Positions 13,098-22,348 of a stretch of DNA of 57,908 bases are shown in pieces. The notes below the pieces were generated by a model. That model saw nothing but the letters and a program-made list of their open reading frames with translations, searched no databases and was not told the origin of the DNA. Position numbers and translations under genes: made by a program. The stretch spans positions 1 to 57,908 of the forward strand of contig WFOK01000069.1 in assembly GCA_015488115.1 (NCBI GenBank), in the 5' to 3' direction. Source of the DNA: Mariprofundaceae bacterium. GTDB lineage: Bacteria; Pseudomonadota; Zetaproteobacteria; Mariprofundales; Mariprofundaceae. The number at the start of each line of letters is the position of its first letter. Position 1 is the stretch's first letter.

Positions 13098-14086
13098 TGC
13101 AGGGGCTCTTCGGCCATGGCACTGGCCTGTTCCCTGAGGGTTTGCAGGTGATCGTGCCAGAAACGAGGGTCGCCGAACCACGGGAAGGCTTCCCGGAACA
13201 TGGGGTCATCCCATCGCCGCGCAAGCCAGGCTGCATGGTGCATGATGCGCAGTGTGCGCAGGGGCTCGATGAGGTGCAACTGCCTGAGGTCAAAGTCATG
13301 AAATTCCGTGTAGCCCAGAAGCAGGGCCGAAAGGTCCGATTCCATATGGGCTCGCGAGCCGCTCAGGAACATCCACAAATCCTGGATTGCCGGCCCCATG
13401 CAGCAATCATCGAAATCCAGGATACGGGGGCCGACGTCCTGGTTCCACAGGATGTTACCGGCATGGCAGTCTCCATGGATGCGGATGGTCTTCTGGGCGT
13501 AGGTTGCCGAGAAACATTGTTCGATGCGCGCAAGCAGGGTGTCACAAAGCTCGGCATAGGTCCGTTCAAGCTCGCGGGGAAGCCAGCCGCGTTCGAGGAT
13601 GAAGGAACTGGATGCCCGTCCGAGACTTTCGACGGAAAGTCTGGGGCGGTGATGGAATGCTTCGGTGCATCCTACGGCATGGATGCGGCCGATGTACCTT
13701 CCCAGTTGCCGCAGTCGCGCCCGATGCTCGGGCTCGAAGGGCCTGCCCCGGCAGAGCGGATAGATGGCGAAACGGTAAATGCCGGCATGAAACAGGGTTT
13801 CATCCTGAATGCGCATGGGGGCGACGACCGGTATGTCCAGGGCGGCCAACTCAAGGGTGAACTGGTGTTCTTCCAGGATGGCGGCATCGGACCAGCGACC
13901 AGGACGGTAGAATTTGGCGATGATGGGTCCGCCGGATTCCAGGCCGACCTGATAGACCCGGTTCTCATATGAGTTCAGCGGCATCAATTGTCCATTGCAC
14001 GGCAGCCCCCGGCCTTCAATGGCCGAGATCACGGTCTCCGGTTTCAGGTGAAAGAAGGCGTGCAGCTCACGCTTTTCAACGCTCAC
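13088..14086 (-). CDS. srkA: Stress response serine/threonine kinase SrkA (YihE/RdoA family)
   Basis: A 332-residue aminoglycoside-phosphotransferase-fold kinase. Visible landmarks are the N-terminal lobe with NSYENRVYQVGLE and a following IIAKFYRPGRWS lysine region, the catalytic loop HGDCHAGNILW, and the metal-binding segment LDFDDCCMGPAIQDLWMFLSG. SrkA of E. coli phosphorylates proteins and protects against envelope and oxidative stress. Length matches the family (~328). The start overlaps the tlyA end by 11 bases, so it is translationally coupled to it. The usual downstream dsbA is not present here. Confidence 0.9.
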   Translation of the reverse strand: MSVEKRELHAFFHLKPETVISAIEGRGLPCNGQLMPLNSYENRVYQVGLESGGPIIAKFYRPGRWSDAAILEEHQFTLELAALDIPVVAPMRIQDETLFHAGIYRFAIYPLCRGRPFEPEHRARLRQLGRYIGRIHAVGCTEAFHHRPRLSVESLGRASSSFILERGWLPRELERTYAELCDTLLARIEQCFSATYAQKTIRIHGDCHAGNILWNQDVGPRILDFDDCCMGPAIQDLWMFLSGSRAHMESDLSALLLGYTEFHDFDLRQLHLIEPLRTLRIMHHAAWLARRWDDPMFREAFPWFGDPRFWHDHLQTLREQASAMAEEPLQWI

Positions 14087-14810
14087 GAAGAAGCCCCAAC
14101 AGGTATTCGATGTTGCCCTTGGGGCCCGTGATCGGGGACTGTTCCACGCCGATGACCCGACAGGCCTTGAGTGTTCCTGCCAGGCTCAGCACTCCCTCGA
14201 TGGCCTGTCGACGGATTTGTTCGTCGCGGACGACGCCCTTGCGCAGGTGTTTGGGGCCAACCTCGAATTGCGGCTTGATCAGGGCCACGCACCATCCCCC
14301 GGGCTGGAGAAAGGTCCAGGCATGGGGCAGCACCTTGGACAAGGAAATGAACGAGGTGTCGATGACGAGCGCATGCACGGGTTCGGGCACCAGCGCAGCC
14401 GTCAGATTGCGGACATGCGTGCGTTCCAGGTTGATCACACGGGGATCCTGCCGGAGGCGGTAATGCAGCTGGCCATGACCCACATCCACGGCGTACACCC
14501 GTTGCGCCCCATTTTGCAGCAGCACATCAGTGAACCCCCCGGTCGAGGCACCGACATCCAGACAGGTGCAGCCCTGCGGATCAAAGGCGAACACGTTCAG
14601 CGCCTTTTCGAGTTTCAGTCCCCCGCGGGACACATAGCGCAGGGTTTCGCGGATGATGACCTCGGCTGCGATATCGAACGAGCTACCGGCCTTGTCCGCC
14701 TTCTGGCCATTGACATAGACGAGTCCAGCCATGATCAGGCGCTGGGCCTGGCTTCGGCTTTCAACGAGCCCCCGCTCAAGGAGCAGTTGATCGAGTCGCA
14801 ACTTGGCCAT
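14076..14810 (-). CDS. tlyA: TlyA family rRNA 2'-O-methyltransferase (hemolysin A family)
   Basis: A 244-residue protein with an N-terminal S4 RNA-binding domain (LRLDQLLLERGLVESRSQA, residues 4-22) and a C-terminal FtsJ-like SAM-dependent methyltransferase fold. Motif I is LDVGASTGGFTDVLLQNGA; an acidic partner follows in VYAVDVGHGQL, and the catalytic-side Asp/Lys are in LVIDTSFIS and ALIKPQFE. TlyA enzymes methylate ribose positions in 16S and/or 23S rRNA; the historical name hemolysin is misleading. It lies directly after dxs, a common arrangement. Confidence 0.93.
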   Translation of the reverse strand: MAKLRLDQLLLERGLVESRSQAQRLIMAGLVYVNGQKADKAGSSFDIAAEVIIRETLRYVSRGGLKLEKALNVFAFDPQGCTCLDVGASTGGFTDVLLQNGAQRVYAVDVGHGQLHYRLRQDPRVINLERTHVRNLTAALVPEPVHALVIDTSFISLSKVLPHAWTFLQPGGWCVALIKPQFEVGPKHLRKGVVRDEQIRRQAIEGVLSLAGTLKACRVIGVEQSPITGPKGNIEYLLGLLRER

Positions 14811-14812
14811 GA

Positions 14813-16678
14813 TCAGCGGACCAGGGATTCAAGTGAGGACTGAATGCCGTCGCGGTCGAGTCCAAGCTGGTGCAGGATTTCATGTGCCGCGCCGTGTTCG
14901 GGAAACCGGTCAGGCATGGCCAGATGCCGGAACGGGCCACTCCAGCCCGCCTGCAGGGCCAGGGTCGCAATCTGCTCGCCAATGCCGCCGCAGGAGCATC
15001 CTTCCTCGATTATGACCAATGGCTTGTCGGGCTGCAGATGGGAAAGGATGGACGAATCATCGAGGGGCTTGAGAAAGCGAAGATTCAACAGCGTAAAGGA
15101 AGCCACCCCCTGCTGTTCCAGGTGCCTGACCGCAGACAGGGCATCATGCACCCGGCTGCCGACAGCGATGACGAGGCCCGCATCGCCCTGATGCAGCAGT
15201 TCGGAGCGACCGAAGGGCAGGCAGGCGGGCTCGCGCAGTGCAACCCCGATGCCATGCCCGCGGGGATAGCGGATGGCCACCGGCCCCTCGATCTCGAATG
15301 CCGTGGCCAACATGTCGCGCAATTCCTGTTCGTCTTTGGGCGCCAAGATGGTCATGTTTGGCAGGCAACGCATGAACGCGATATCGAACATGCCCGTGTG
15401 TGTCGCCCCGTCGGCACCCACGATGCCGGCGCGGTCCATGCAGAAGACAACAGGTAGGTTCTGGATACAGACATCGTGGATGATCTGGTCATAGGCCCGT
15501 TGCATGAATGTCGAGTAGATGGCGACGACGGGTCTGAGACCGGCAGCGGCCAGGCCAGCGGCAAACGTGACCGCATGCTGTTCCGCGATGCCAACATCCA
15601 CGAAGCGGTCGGCATGGCGTCGGCGGAAGCGGCTGAGTCCCGTTCCTCCCGGCATTGCCGCAGTGATGGCCACGATGCGGGGGTCCTCATCGGCCAGGTC
15701 GGCCAGGGTTTCGCCGAATACCTCGGTATAGCTTGGCGGTTTGCCTGTGGATGGGAGCGGCTTGCCCGTTTCAGGGTTATAGGGCCCCAGGCCGTGCCAG
15801 GTTTCCGGATCCTCTTCCGCAGGGGAGAACCCCAGCCCCTTGCGTGTCAGCACATGCAGCAGGATGGGACCATCCAGTTCGCGACAGTTACGCAATGTGG
15901 GCAGCAGGTGATCGAAGTTGTGACCGTCGATGGGACCGATGTAACGGAAGCCGAGTTCCTCGAACAGCGCGCCTGGCGGTATGATCATGCCCTTGACATG
16001 CTCCTCGAGCCGCCTGGCTGCATCCATGGCCCCGGGGATCTTTTCAAGGAGGCGCTTTGCCGTTTCCTTGGCGTTCGTGTACTGCCTGCCCGTAATGATG
16101 CGGGCCAGATAGGAGGACAGGGCGCCGACATTCGGAGCAATGGACATTTCATTATCGTTGAGGATCACGAGCAGCCGGTTTCTGTTGCCTCCCGCATGGT
16201 TAAGCGCTTCGAAGGCCATGCCCCCCGTCAAGGCCCCGTCTCCGATGACGGCTATGACGTGATGGTGTTGGTGTAGCAGATCCCTGGCCCAGGCGAAGCC
16301 ATAGGCGGCCGAGATGGATGTCGAAGCGTGACCGGCGCCGAAGGGGTCGTGCTCGGACTCGCTGCGCTTGGTGAAGCCGGACAAGCCGCCAGATTGGCGT
16401 AGGGTCGGCATGCCATCCAATCGGCCAGTCAGAATCTTGTGGGGATAGGCCTGGTGGCCGACATCCCAAATGATCTTGTCCTCGGGCGAGTCGAACAGAT
16501 AGTGCAGGGCGATTGTGAGTTCGATGACGCCCAGTCCTGCTCCGAGATGGCCACCGATCGGCGCCAGGGTTTCGACGAGGTATTGGCGCATTTCGAGCGC
16601 CAGTTCGGGCAGCCTCTCGACATCGAGTCTTTTCAGGTCCTCGGGGCTTCGGATGCTCTCAAGCAATGGATAGCCCAT
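14813..16678 (-). CDS. dxs: 1-deoxy-D-xylulose-5-phosphate synthase
   Basis: A 621-residue thiamine-diphosphate enzyme catalysing the first step of the MEP isoprenoid pathway: pyruvate plus glyceraldehyde 3-phosphate gives DXP. The ThDP motif starts GDGALTGGMAFEALNHAG and ends with NDNEMSIAPNVG. The transketolase central domain shows FVDVGIAEQHAVTFAAGLA with the catalytic Glu, and the C-terminal domain is complete. DXP also feeds thiamine and pyridoxal phosphate synthesis. The ATG shares one base with the ispA stop, so the two are coupled. ispH and the start of ispD are elsewhere in this window. Confidence 0.97.
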   Translation of the reverse strand: MGYPLLESIRSPEDLKRLDVERLPELALEMRQYLVETLAPIGGHLGAGLGVIELTIALHYLFDSPEDKIIWDVGHQAYPHKILTGRLDGMPTLRQSGGLSGFTKRSESEHDPFGAGHASTSISAAYGFAWARDLLHQHHHVIAVIGDGALTGGMAFEALNHAGGNRNRLLVILNDNEMSIAPNVGALSSYLARIITGRQYTNAKETAKRLLEKIPGAMDAARRLEEHVKGMIIPPGALFEELGFRYIGPIDGHNFDHLLPTLRNCRELDGPILLHVLTRKGLGFSPAEEDPETWHGLGPYNPETGKPLPSTGKPPSYTEVFGETLADLADEDPRIVAITAAMPGGTGLSRFRRRHADRFVDVGIAEQHAVTFAAGLAAAGLRPVVAIYSTFMQRAYDQIIHDVCIQNLPVVFCMDRAGIVGADGATHTGMFDIAFMRCLPNMTILAPKDEQELRDMLATAFEIEGPVAIRYPRGHGIGVALREPACLPFGRSELLHQGDAGLVIAVGSRVHDALSAVRHLEQQGVASFTLLNLRFLKPLDDSSILSHLQPDKPLVIIEEGCSCGGIGEQIATLALQAGWSGPFRHLAMPDRFPEHGAAHEILHQLGLDRDGIQSSLESLVR

Positions 16679-17565
16679 CAGCGATCCCGGTTTCTGACAT
16701 ATTGCGCCAGTGAGGCCAGGTGCCCATCCTTGTCACCGAGCTGACAAGCGGCCTCGAGGGCAATGGCCAGCCATTCATCGGCGAGTTCCTTTGCCCGGGG
16801 AAGGCCAAGGGCAGAAACATAGGTCGCCTTTTGCTGGTGCTGATCCTTGCCGGCGCTCTTGCCCAGGGTTTCCGTGCTGGCGGTGACATCGAGAATGTCG
16901 TCGGTCACCTGGAACAGCAGGCCCAGCGCCCTGCCGAAGCGGGCGGCATGCCTGACTTGTTCTTCGCCAGCGCTGGCCAGCAATGCGCCAGCCTCGCAAG
17001 CGTAACAGATGAGCGCGCCTGTTTTCTGAACATGGATGCGTTCAATTTCGAGTTCATTGTTGATCGAATGACGGTCGGCCTCGATGTCCAGCATCTGTCC
17101 GCCCACCATGCCCGCGCCTCCGGATGCCATGGCCAGGCGCCGGCAGAGTTCCACGCGCACATCCGCAGGCCATTCGGACTCGGCCAACAGCTGAAAGGCA
17201 AGCGTGAGTAGGGCATCGCTGGCCAGCAGCGCCGTTGCCTCATCATATTGGCAATGACAGGTCGGCTGGCCGCGCCTGAGACTGTCGTCATCCATGCAGG
17301 GAAGATCATCCTGAATCAGGGAGTAGGTGTGCACGCACTCCAGACCCACGGCTGCCGGCATGATGCTCGAGAGAGACCGGCCGCCGCAGGCTCGGTAGGT
17401 TTCCATCAACAGGACAGGTCGGATGCGTTTACCGCCGGCGAGAAGCGAGTAGCGCATGGCCTCCCATAACCGGTCCGGCATGCCGGACCGATGCTCGTTC
17501 AGCATGCGCTCCAATGAGGCATGCACCTGCCGGGCATGCTGCCGAAGAAATGTCGGGGCATTCAT
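16678..17565 (-). CDS. ispA: Polyprenyl synthetase, (2E,6E)-farnesyl diphosphate synthase
   Basis: A 295-residue short-chain trans-prenyltransferase that joins IPP to DMAPP and GPP to make farnesyl diphosphate. The first aspartate-rich motif is DDLPCMDDD (residues 86-94), followed by RRGQPTCH; the second is the TDDILD segment near residue 225. The two-residue insertion in the first motif is typical of bacterial type II FPP synthases. Bulky residues before the motif (HTYSL) fit a short-chain product. Sandwiched between xseB (4-base overlap) and dxs (1-base overlap). Confidence 0.95.
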   Translation of the reverse strand: MNAPTFLRQHARQVHASLERMLNEHRSGMPDRLWEAMRYSLLAGGKRIRPVLLMETYRACGGRSLSSIMPAAVGLECVHTYSLIQDDLPCMDDDSLRRGQPTCHCQYDEATALLASDALLTLAFQLLAESEWPADVRVELCRRLAMASGGAGMVGGQMLDIEADRHSINNELEIERIHVQKTGALICYACEAGALLASAGEEQVRHAARFGRALGLLFQVTDDILDVTASTETLGKSAGKDQHQQKATYVSALGLPRAKELADEWLAIALEAACQLGDKDGHLASLAQYVRNRDR

Positions 17566-17786
17566 TCAGCGGATCCTTCATGCTCCTTGTCACCGAGGAT
17601 CTGCAGCCGCTGCTCAGCCTCGTCCAGCAAGGCCTCGCATCGGCGGGTAAGCTGAACGCCCCGCTCGAAGGCGGCCACGCTTTCCTCCAGGGGAAGCTGG
17701 CCTGATTCAAGCTGCTCAACCAGCCGCGTCAGTTGATCGAGCGCTTCCTCGAAACTCAAGTCATCGATGTTTTTCTGTTCCGTCAT
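17562..17786 (-). CDS. xseB: Exodeoxyribonuclease VII small subunit
   Basis: A 74-residue small subunit of exonuclease VII, which degrades single-stranded DNA to oligonucleotides in repair. The conserved core LSFEEALDQLTRLVEQLESG and PLEESVAAFERGVQL is present and spans nearly the whole protein. I chose ATG 17786, which has an AGGAAAAG site; reading further upstream would add 14 residues without family support. The stop overlaps the ispA ATG by four bases. The large subunit xseA is not in the window. Confidence 0.95.
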   Translation of the reverse strand: MTEQKNIDDLSFEEALDQLTRLVEQLESGQLPLEESVAAFERGVQLTRRCEALLDEAEQRLQILGDKEHEGSAE

Positions 17787-17832
17787 GCTTTTCCTCGCGT
17801 TTATGAGGATTGTATGGTTCCGCGCCATCGGG

Positions 17833-19524
17833 TCAATTGGCGCTTGTTTCTCCCAAGATTTGCATCAAGGGCCGCAGGTGTGCCGAGTAGCGTTTCCATG
17901 AGCCGATTGACTCTGGCGTGATCGGACGCCGGACCTGCATGAAACTGGCCGTTCGCACGTTGGCTTTGACCTCGTAAAAGCGCAGACAGCGGTCATTCCA
18001 GTCAAGTCCGCAGGCCTCCAGCAACTTGCGTATCTCGCGTTCGGGGTCGGTCACGAGTATTTCATAATCTATTTCGTGCATGACGCCTTGCGGCAGAATC
18101 CTGCGCCAATGATCCATGAGCCGCTGGTACATGCGGTAGTAATACCCGAGTTCCCCCAAGCTGCTGCCAAAGTCGAAGAGCGGACCGAGCAGGTGGTGCC
18201 GGTGGATGGACCAGCAGGTATCCATCGGGTTCCGTCGCACATGAATGATGCGCGCCCGTGGCAGCGCGCAGTAAATGGCGCCGACAAACCGGATGTTGGA
18301 CAGGGTCTTGTCCGTCAGACGGGGCGAACCGTCTTCGGCGCGCAGGGCGGCCAGATAGTTTTCCCCGATGGCTTTCCACTGCTCGGACGAGAATCCTTGA
18401 ACGTCCTGGAGGGTCAGCGTACCCTGACGCTGTTCGCCAAGGCGCAGAAATGTTTCTTCCATCAGGCCGGTTTCTCCTCGGGGGCAAACGTCCGGATGGG
18501 CGGCGAGAATCTGTTCGACGAGCGTGCTTCCGCAACGTGGCATGCCGATGATGAAAATGGGGCTTTCATCCTCAAGGTTGCATGCGCGTCCGATGGTGTC
18601 CTCGTCATAGGCGTTCATGATGGCCTCCAGATGGGCCAGTTCGGTCTCCTGGTCATACGAGCTATGCCGGTGGCGGATCTCGTTGGCCTCTCGTATGCAG
18701 GCGAAGGCCTCCTCGGTTCTGTCGAGGTCATCGAGGACCTTGCCATAGGCGAAGGCCAACTTCATGCGCTGCTCGGAGCCTTCGTCCGCACGCCGGTACA
18801 TGTTCTGGATGAGCGCGGCCTCATCGTCGACTTTTCCGAAATGACGCGTATCCGCCAGCAACAGCGCGGCATCGGCATGGTCGGGATCGAGCTGCAGGGT
18901 CTTGAGCAGGGCCTCGCGCCCCTGGTCGATCTTTCCGCTTTCCAGCAAAAGCAGGCCCAGCTGGTACCAGCCATCGGCGTCATCCCGTTTCATGTCCAGC
19001 GCCTTGCGCAGCCAGGCCTCGGCCTGCTCCGTATGATCGGCATGATAATGTGCCCTGAACAGGCGCATGAGGATGTCGTGATTCTTGGGTTGTTTGCGCT
19101 GGAGCGACTCCAGAAGCCGAATGGCCTCGTCATGGCGCCGCAACTGAACAAGCGCCGTGGCCATGCCCAGCCTTGCGGGCGACAGATTGGGCTGTAGCCG
19201 GAGAGCCTGCTGGTAATGTTGTAAGGCTTCCTGGCTTTTCTGGGCAAGCAGCAGCATGCCCGCCAGATTGGCGTGAAATTCGGCGCGTCTCGGCTCCGTC
19301 TTGAGGGCCTCTGAAAACCAATGCAGGGCCTGGTCCGGCCTCCCCTGGGCACTGGCCATCAGGCCGCGCAGGTTGGATGCATCGCCATTGCCGGGATCCA
19401 GGCGTTCGATGTTCTGACAGATGCTTTCGCACATCTGGTGCTGGCCGCGCTCAAGCCATTGCCTGGCCTGTTCCAGAAGTAGATGGATCTTGCGTTTCTT
19501 GTTGTTCGAGAGTCTTGATCGCAT
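17833..19524 (-). CDS. Tetratricopeptide repeat protein with C-terminal sulfotransferase domain
   Basis: A 563-residue two-part protein. Residues ~10-260 are tandem TPR helices, for example GDASNLRGLMASAQGRPDQA and DADGWYQLGLLLLESGKIDQ. Residues ~320-550 are a sulfotransferase fold with the phosphosulfate-binding loop IIGMPRCGSTLVEQIL and the second site HVRRNPMDTCWSIH. Such enzymes move a sulfuryl group from PAPS to a sugar, peptide or small acceptor; the TPR part probably binds the acceptor. There is no signal peptide, so it is cytoplasmic. It is separate from the sulfate assimilation operon at 37.6-50.3 kb, which encodes no APS kinase to make PAPS. Acceptor unknown. Confidence 0.85.
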   Translation of the reverse strand: MRSRLSNNKKRKIHLLLEQARQWLERGQHQMCESICQNIERLDPGNGDASNLRGLMASAQGRPDQALHWFSEALKTEPRRAEFHANLAGMLLLAQKSQEALQHYQQALRLQPNLSPARLGMATALVQLRRHDEAIRLLESLQRKQPKNHDILMRLFRAHYHADHTEQAEAWLRKALDMKRDDADGWYQLGLLLLESGKIDQGREALLKTLQLDPDHADAALLLADTRHFGKVDDEAALIQNMYRRADEGSEQRMKLAFAYGKVLDDLDRTEEAFACIREANEIRHRHSSYDQETELAHLEAIMNAYDEDTIGRACNLEDESPIFIIGMPRCGSTLVEQILAAHPDVCPRGETGLMEETFLRLGEQRQGTLTLQDVQGFSSEQWKAIGENYLAALRAEDGSPRLTDKTLSNIRFVGAIYCALPRARIIHVRRNPMDTCWSIHRHHLLGPLFDFGSSLGELGYYYRMYQRLMDHWRRILPQGVMHEIDYEILVTDPEREIRKLLEACGLDWNDRCLRFYEVKANVRTASFMQVRRPITPESIGSWKRYSAHLRPLMQILGETSAN

Positions 19525-19533
19525 TGTCGTTTC

Positions 19534-20241
19534 CTATACGTGGGCAGCTACCAGGCGAAGCCAGTAACGGATCAGTATCCAGCCGTGCTCATGTTGATCC
19601 GCCTGTTGCAACTGTCCGACAAGCTCATCGACGAATTCATCCGGGATATGATAGATCGCACCGGAGCTTTCCCAGCCTTGAGGCGTTTGCAAAAGGCGCA
19701 GCCCGATGATGTCGCCATCCTCGAGCATCCGGCTTGCATACGCGTCCACGATGCTTATCGGGTCTCCGCCCTCCAGGGCCTCACAGACCGAGAAGCTTTC
19801 CCCGGGCGAACACGATGTCACGCGATACAGGCACAGGGAGCGGAGGCCAAGCTGCTCGAGAAAGTTGCGCTGTTCGTCATCCAGGTCGAGCTCATCGGCT
19901 TCGAGAATCAATTGCAGGGGGGATTTGCCGATGTCCTCGAACCTCCCTTCGGCCATCAACTGTTCCAGCAGATTGACATCATGGATGCCGCGGATACGGG
20001 CATCCGCTGTGGCAATGCCAGTGCGTTCCGCCTCGGACATCCCCGCAAGCCAGACCCGCTCCACCCAGTCGTCAATCCGGGATGCGTGGTGCTTGTTCAG
20101 CCAGCCAAGGGACTTCTGCACGCCTTCCCGTCGTCTGGCGCTGGCCATCCGGGCCTGGCGGGCCGCATGCAGACAGCATTTCTTGTATTTCCTGCCGCTG
20201 CCGCAGGGGCAGGGATCGTTTCGTTGTACCTTCAGGGACAC
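19534..20241 (-). CDS. SEC-C motif zinc-binding protein of unknown function
   Basis: A 235-residue protein with an N-terminal SEC-C zinc motif, NDPCPCGSGRKYKKCC (residues 8-23), the same metal site found at the end of SecA and in YchJ. The remainder is acidic, with no domain I recognise with confidence. It starts with a GTG at 20241 preceded by a good GAGGAGG site. It lies ten bases upstream of the TPR-sulfotransferase on the same strand, so the two probably share a transcript. SEC-C motifs often mediate ribosome or SecB contact; a function here cannot be assigned. Confidence 0.75.
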   Translation of the reverse strand: MSLKVQRNDPCPCGSGRKYKKCCLHAARQARMASARRREGVQKSLGWLNKHHASRIDDWVERVWLAGMSEAERTGIATADARIRGIHDVNLLEQLMAEGRFEDIGKSPLQLILEADELDLDDEQRNFLEQLGLRSLCLYRVTSCSPGESFSVCEALEGGDPISIVDAYASRMLEDGDIIGLRLLQTPQGWESSGAIYHIPDEFVDELVGQLQQADQHEHGWILIRYWLRLVAAHV

Positions 20242-20334
20242 AGGTCCTCCTCATTGTTTCAACAGGGCATCTCGTTACGGAGTATCCGAAAGGTTAGCGA
20301 TTGTAGGTGGTGTCGCCCTTTGGTCAATGCGAGC

Positions 20335-21603
20335 CTAGATCAGCAGGGCGCCCATGAGGCCGAGGGCGGCCATGGGCAGCAAGCCGATGGTCAGTGGCAT
20401 GCGGATGTCTCGTGCCCCAATGCCCATGGCCAGGCACCATTTCACGATGGTGTTCGACACGCTTGCGATCAGGATGGCCTGGGCGGCAAGGTCTGGTGCA
20501 AGCTCTTTCCGCACCATTTCGTTGAGCGTCAGCGTGATGGCATCCACATCGGTGAGGCCGGAGGCTGCGGCCACGCCCAGAATGCCTGTCGCGCCCAGGG
20601 TGGCATAGGCCCAGTGGCCGAACATGAGTACCAGGCCATAGAGGAGGCCGAACATCAGCGATGTTCTGAATGAAAGGGGGTTGCGATCCGGCGCGTATCC
20701 CGCATCCGGCCGGCCCGTCTCCCATCCCCGGTGCTGCCAGAGGAACAATGTCAACAGGGCAACAAACGTCACGATGAGAAGCATGGGGACGACAAGGTGA
20801 GCCGCAACATCCGGGATCAGGATGAACGACAGCAGCCAGACCCGGATGAAGACCGATCCACAGGCCCACAGTGTCGCCAGCACACAGGCCTTGGCCAGCG
20901 ATGGCGCCTTTCTTGAAATGCGTGCCATGGTCATGGTGACGGCCGTACTGGATACGATGCCTCCGAGCAGCCCGGTCAGGATCAAGCCGGCCTTGTCTCC
21001 GATCAGCTTGATGCCCGCGTAGGCGACAAAACCGATGCCGGAGATCAGCACGACCATCAGCCAGATGCGATGCGGGTTCAGTGCATGGAAGGGGCCGTAG
21101 CCCTGATCGGGGAGCAGGGGAAGGATGATCATGCTGATGACCAGGAACTGGATGGCCATTTGCATGTCCTGCTGTGACAGGGTGCGGGAGAACCTGTGCA
21201 GCATGGCCTTGAAATGAAGCAGGGCAAGCAGGGTGATGCCGATGATGCCGGCCTCCGCTCCCCGTCCGCTGCCGGTCATGACCCCGAGGATATAGCAGAT
21301 GAACAATGCGAACTCCGAGGTGATGCCCGTGTCGGCATGCCTTCCCCGGCTCGTGCGCAAATAGGAAAGGATGGCCAAGGCCACAGTGAAGCCCATGCCT
21401 GCGAGAATGGTCCATGACTGCCAGTCTGGAGGGAACCAGGTCATCAGGTTGCCGCTCAGGGCAGCCAGCGCGCAGGTACGGATGCCGATGCGCCCGGCGG
21501 CGCGAGAGCCTTCCCTGGCCTGACTGCGTTCCCTTTCGAGACCGATCAGAAGACCAATGGCCAGGGCGGTCAGGGCCTGCAGCAGGGCATCCAGGTCGGG
21601 CAT
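20335..21603 (-). CDS. MgtC/SapB-type plus DUF4010 integral membrane protein
   Basis: A 422-residue, very hydrophobic protein with roughly a dozen transmembrane helices. The first ~130 residues resemble the MgtC/SapB family (ALAIGLLIGLERERSQ, then RTCALAALSGNL). The rest matches the DUF4010 architecture, with conserved LGGIVSSTAVTMTMARIS and a late VAAASGLTDVDAITLTLNEM. Members are annotated as putative magnesium or small-solute membrane proteins, but no transport activity is established. I took ATG 21603 rather than the TTG two codons earlier. A longer open frame on the same strand overlaps it, but only this frame shows membrane helices. Confidence 0.82.
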   Translation of the reverse strand: MPDLDALLQALTALAIGLLIGLERERSQAREGSRAAGRIGIRTCALAALSGNLMTWFPPDWQSWTILAGMGFTVALAILSYLRTSRGRHADTGITSEFALFICYILGVMTGSGRGAEAGIIGITLLALLHFKAMLHRFSRTLSQQDMQMAIQFLVISMIILPLLPDQGYGPFHALNPHRIWLMVVLISGIGFVAYAGIKLIGDKAGLILTGLLGGIVSSTAVTMTMARISRKAPSLAKACVLATLWACGSVFIRVWLLSFILIPDVAAHLVVPMLLIVTFVALLTLFLWQHRGWETGRPDAGYAPDRNPLSFRTSLMFGLLYGLVLMFGHWAYATLGATGILGVAAASGLTDVDAITLTLNEMVRKELAPDLAAQAILIASVSNTIVKWCLAMGIGARDIRMPLTIGLLPMAALGLMGALLI

Positions 21604-21695
21604 CGTCAAAATATAGCATCTTCTCCGGCTGGAGCGAAACGGGGTCGTGTCCGATCACAGGTGCATGAGGCGTCGTCCATCCGTAGCATGGCGGC

Positions 21696-22322
21696 ATGGA
21701 TGTCATCCGTCACGACTGCATGCCCTACCCGGATGGCGTGGCCGAGCAAGAGCGCCTGGTGGCCGATGTGCTGACCGGCAGGCGCAGCGGATGCCTGGTT
21801 CTGACCGAGCATCCGCCCGTCTACACCATTGGAACCTCCGGATCCAGGGAGCATGTTCTGACGAGCAGCATTGGTGGCCAGCATATTGATGTGTTCCATA
21901 CCGGGCGCGGGGGGGAGGTTACATACCATGGACCCGGCCAGCTCGTGTGCTATGTTATCGCGGACCTGAGACGGGAACGGGATCTTCATCGTCATGTCTG
22001 GCGGTTGGAGGAGATGATCATTCGCACGCTGGCGGATTTCGGTATTTCGGCGCGACGCGATGCCCGTGGTATCGGGGTTTGGGTGCATGGCCTGAAGATC
22101 GCGGCTGTCGGTGTCCGTTGCCGGCGCTGGGTGACCTATCACGGCATTGCCCTGAACATGGATCCGGATATGCGTCATTTCGAGGGCATCGTCACCTGCG
22201 GTATGTCCGATCGGCCGGTCACCTCGATGGCGCGGGAGGGGGTTCGGGCTGAAAGGAAGGATGTGGAGCACTGCCTCCTTGTGCATGCCAGGGCGCTGTT
22301 TTTCACCGGGACATGCACGTGA
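21696..22322 (+). CDS. lipB: Octanoyl-[acyl-carrier-protein]:protein N-octanoyltransferase
   Basis: A 208-residue LipB, which moves octanoate from acyl carrier protein to a lysine of lipoate-dependent enzymes (pyruvate and 2-oxoglutarate dehydrogenases, glycine cleavage H). Family marks: LTEHPPVYTIGTSG, the RGGEVTYHGPGQLVCYVI substrate loop, the catalytic lysine in GLKIAAVGVRC, and the catalytic cysteine in IVTCGMSDRPVTSM. Length is normal. lipA is not in the window. It is divergent from the DUF4010 gene and converges on the CDGSH gene 26 bases away. Confidence 0.94.
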   Translation: MDVIRHDCMPYPDGVAEQERLVADVLTGRRSGCLVLTEHPPVYTIGTSGSREHVLTSSIGGQHIDVFHTGRGGEVTYHGPGQLVCYVIADLRRERDLHRHVWRLEEMIIRTLADFGISARRDARGIGVWVHGLKIAAVGVRCRRWVTYHGIALNMDPDMRHFEGIVTCGMSDRPVTSMAREGVRAERKDVEHCLLVHARALFFTGTCT

Positions 22323-22348
22323 TCGTTCGCACGCCGGTCCGCGAATGT

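Noticed and set aside
20324-21706. A 460-codon frame on the minus strand that is longer than the DUF4010 gene it overlaps
   Set aside because: It is rich in Pro, His and Arg with no membrane helices; the shorter frame shows a coherent multi-helix membrane protein with family motifs.
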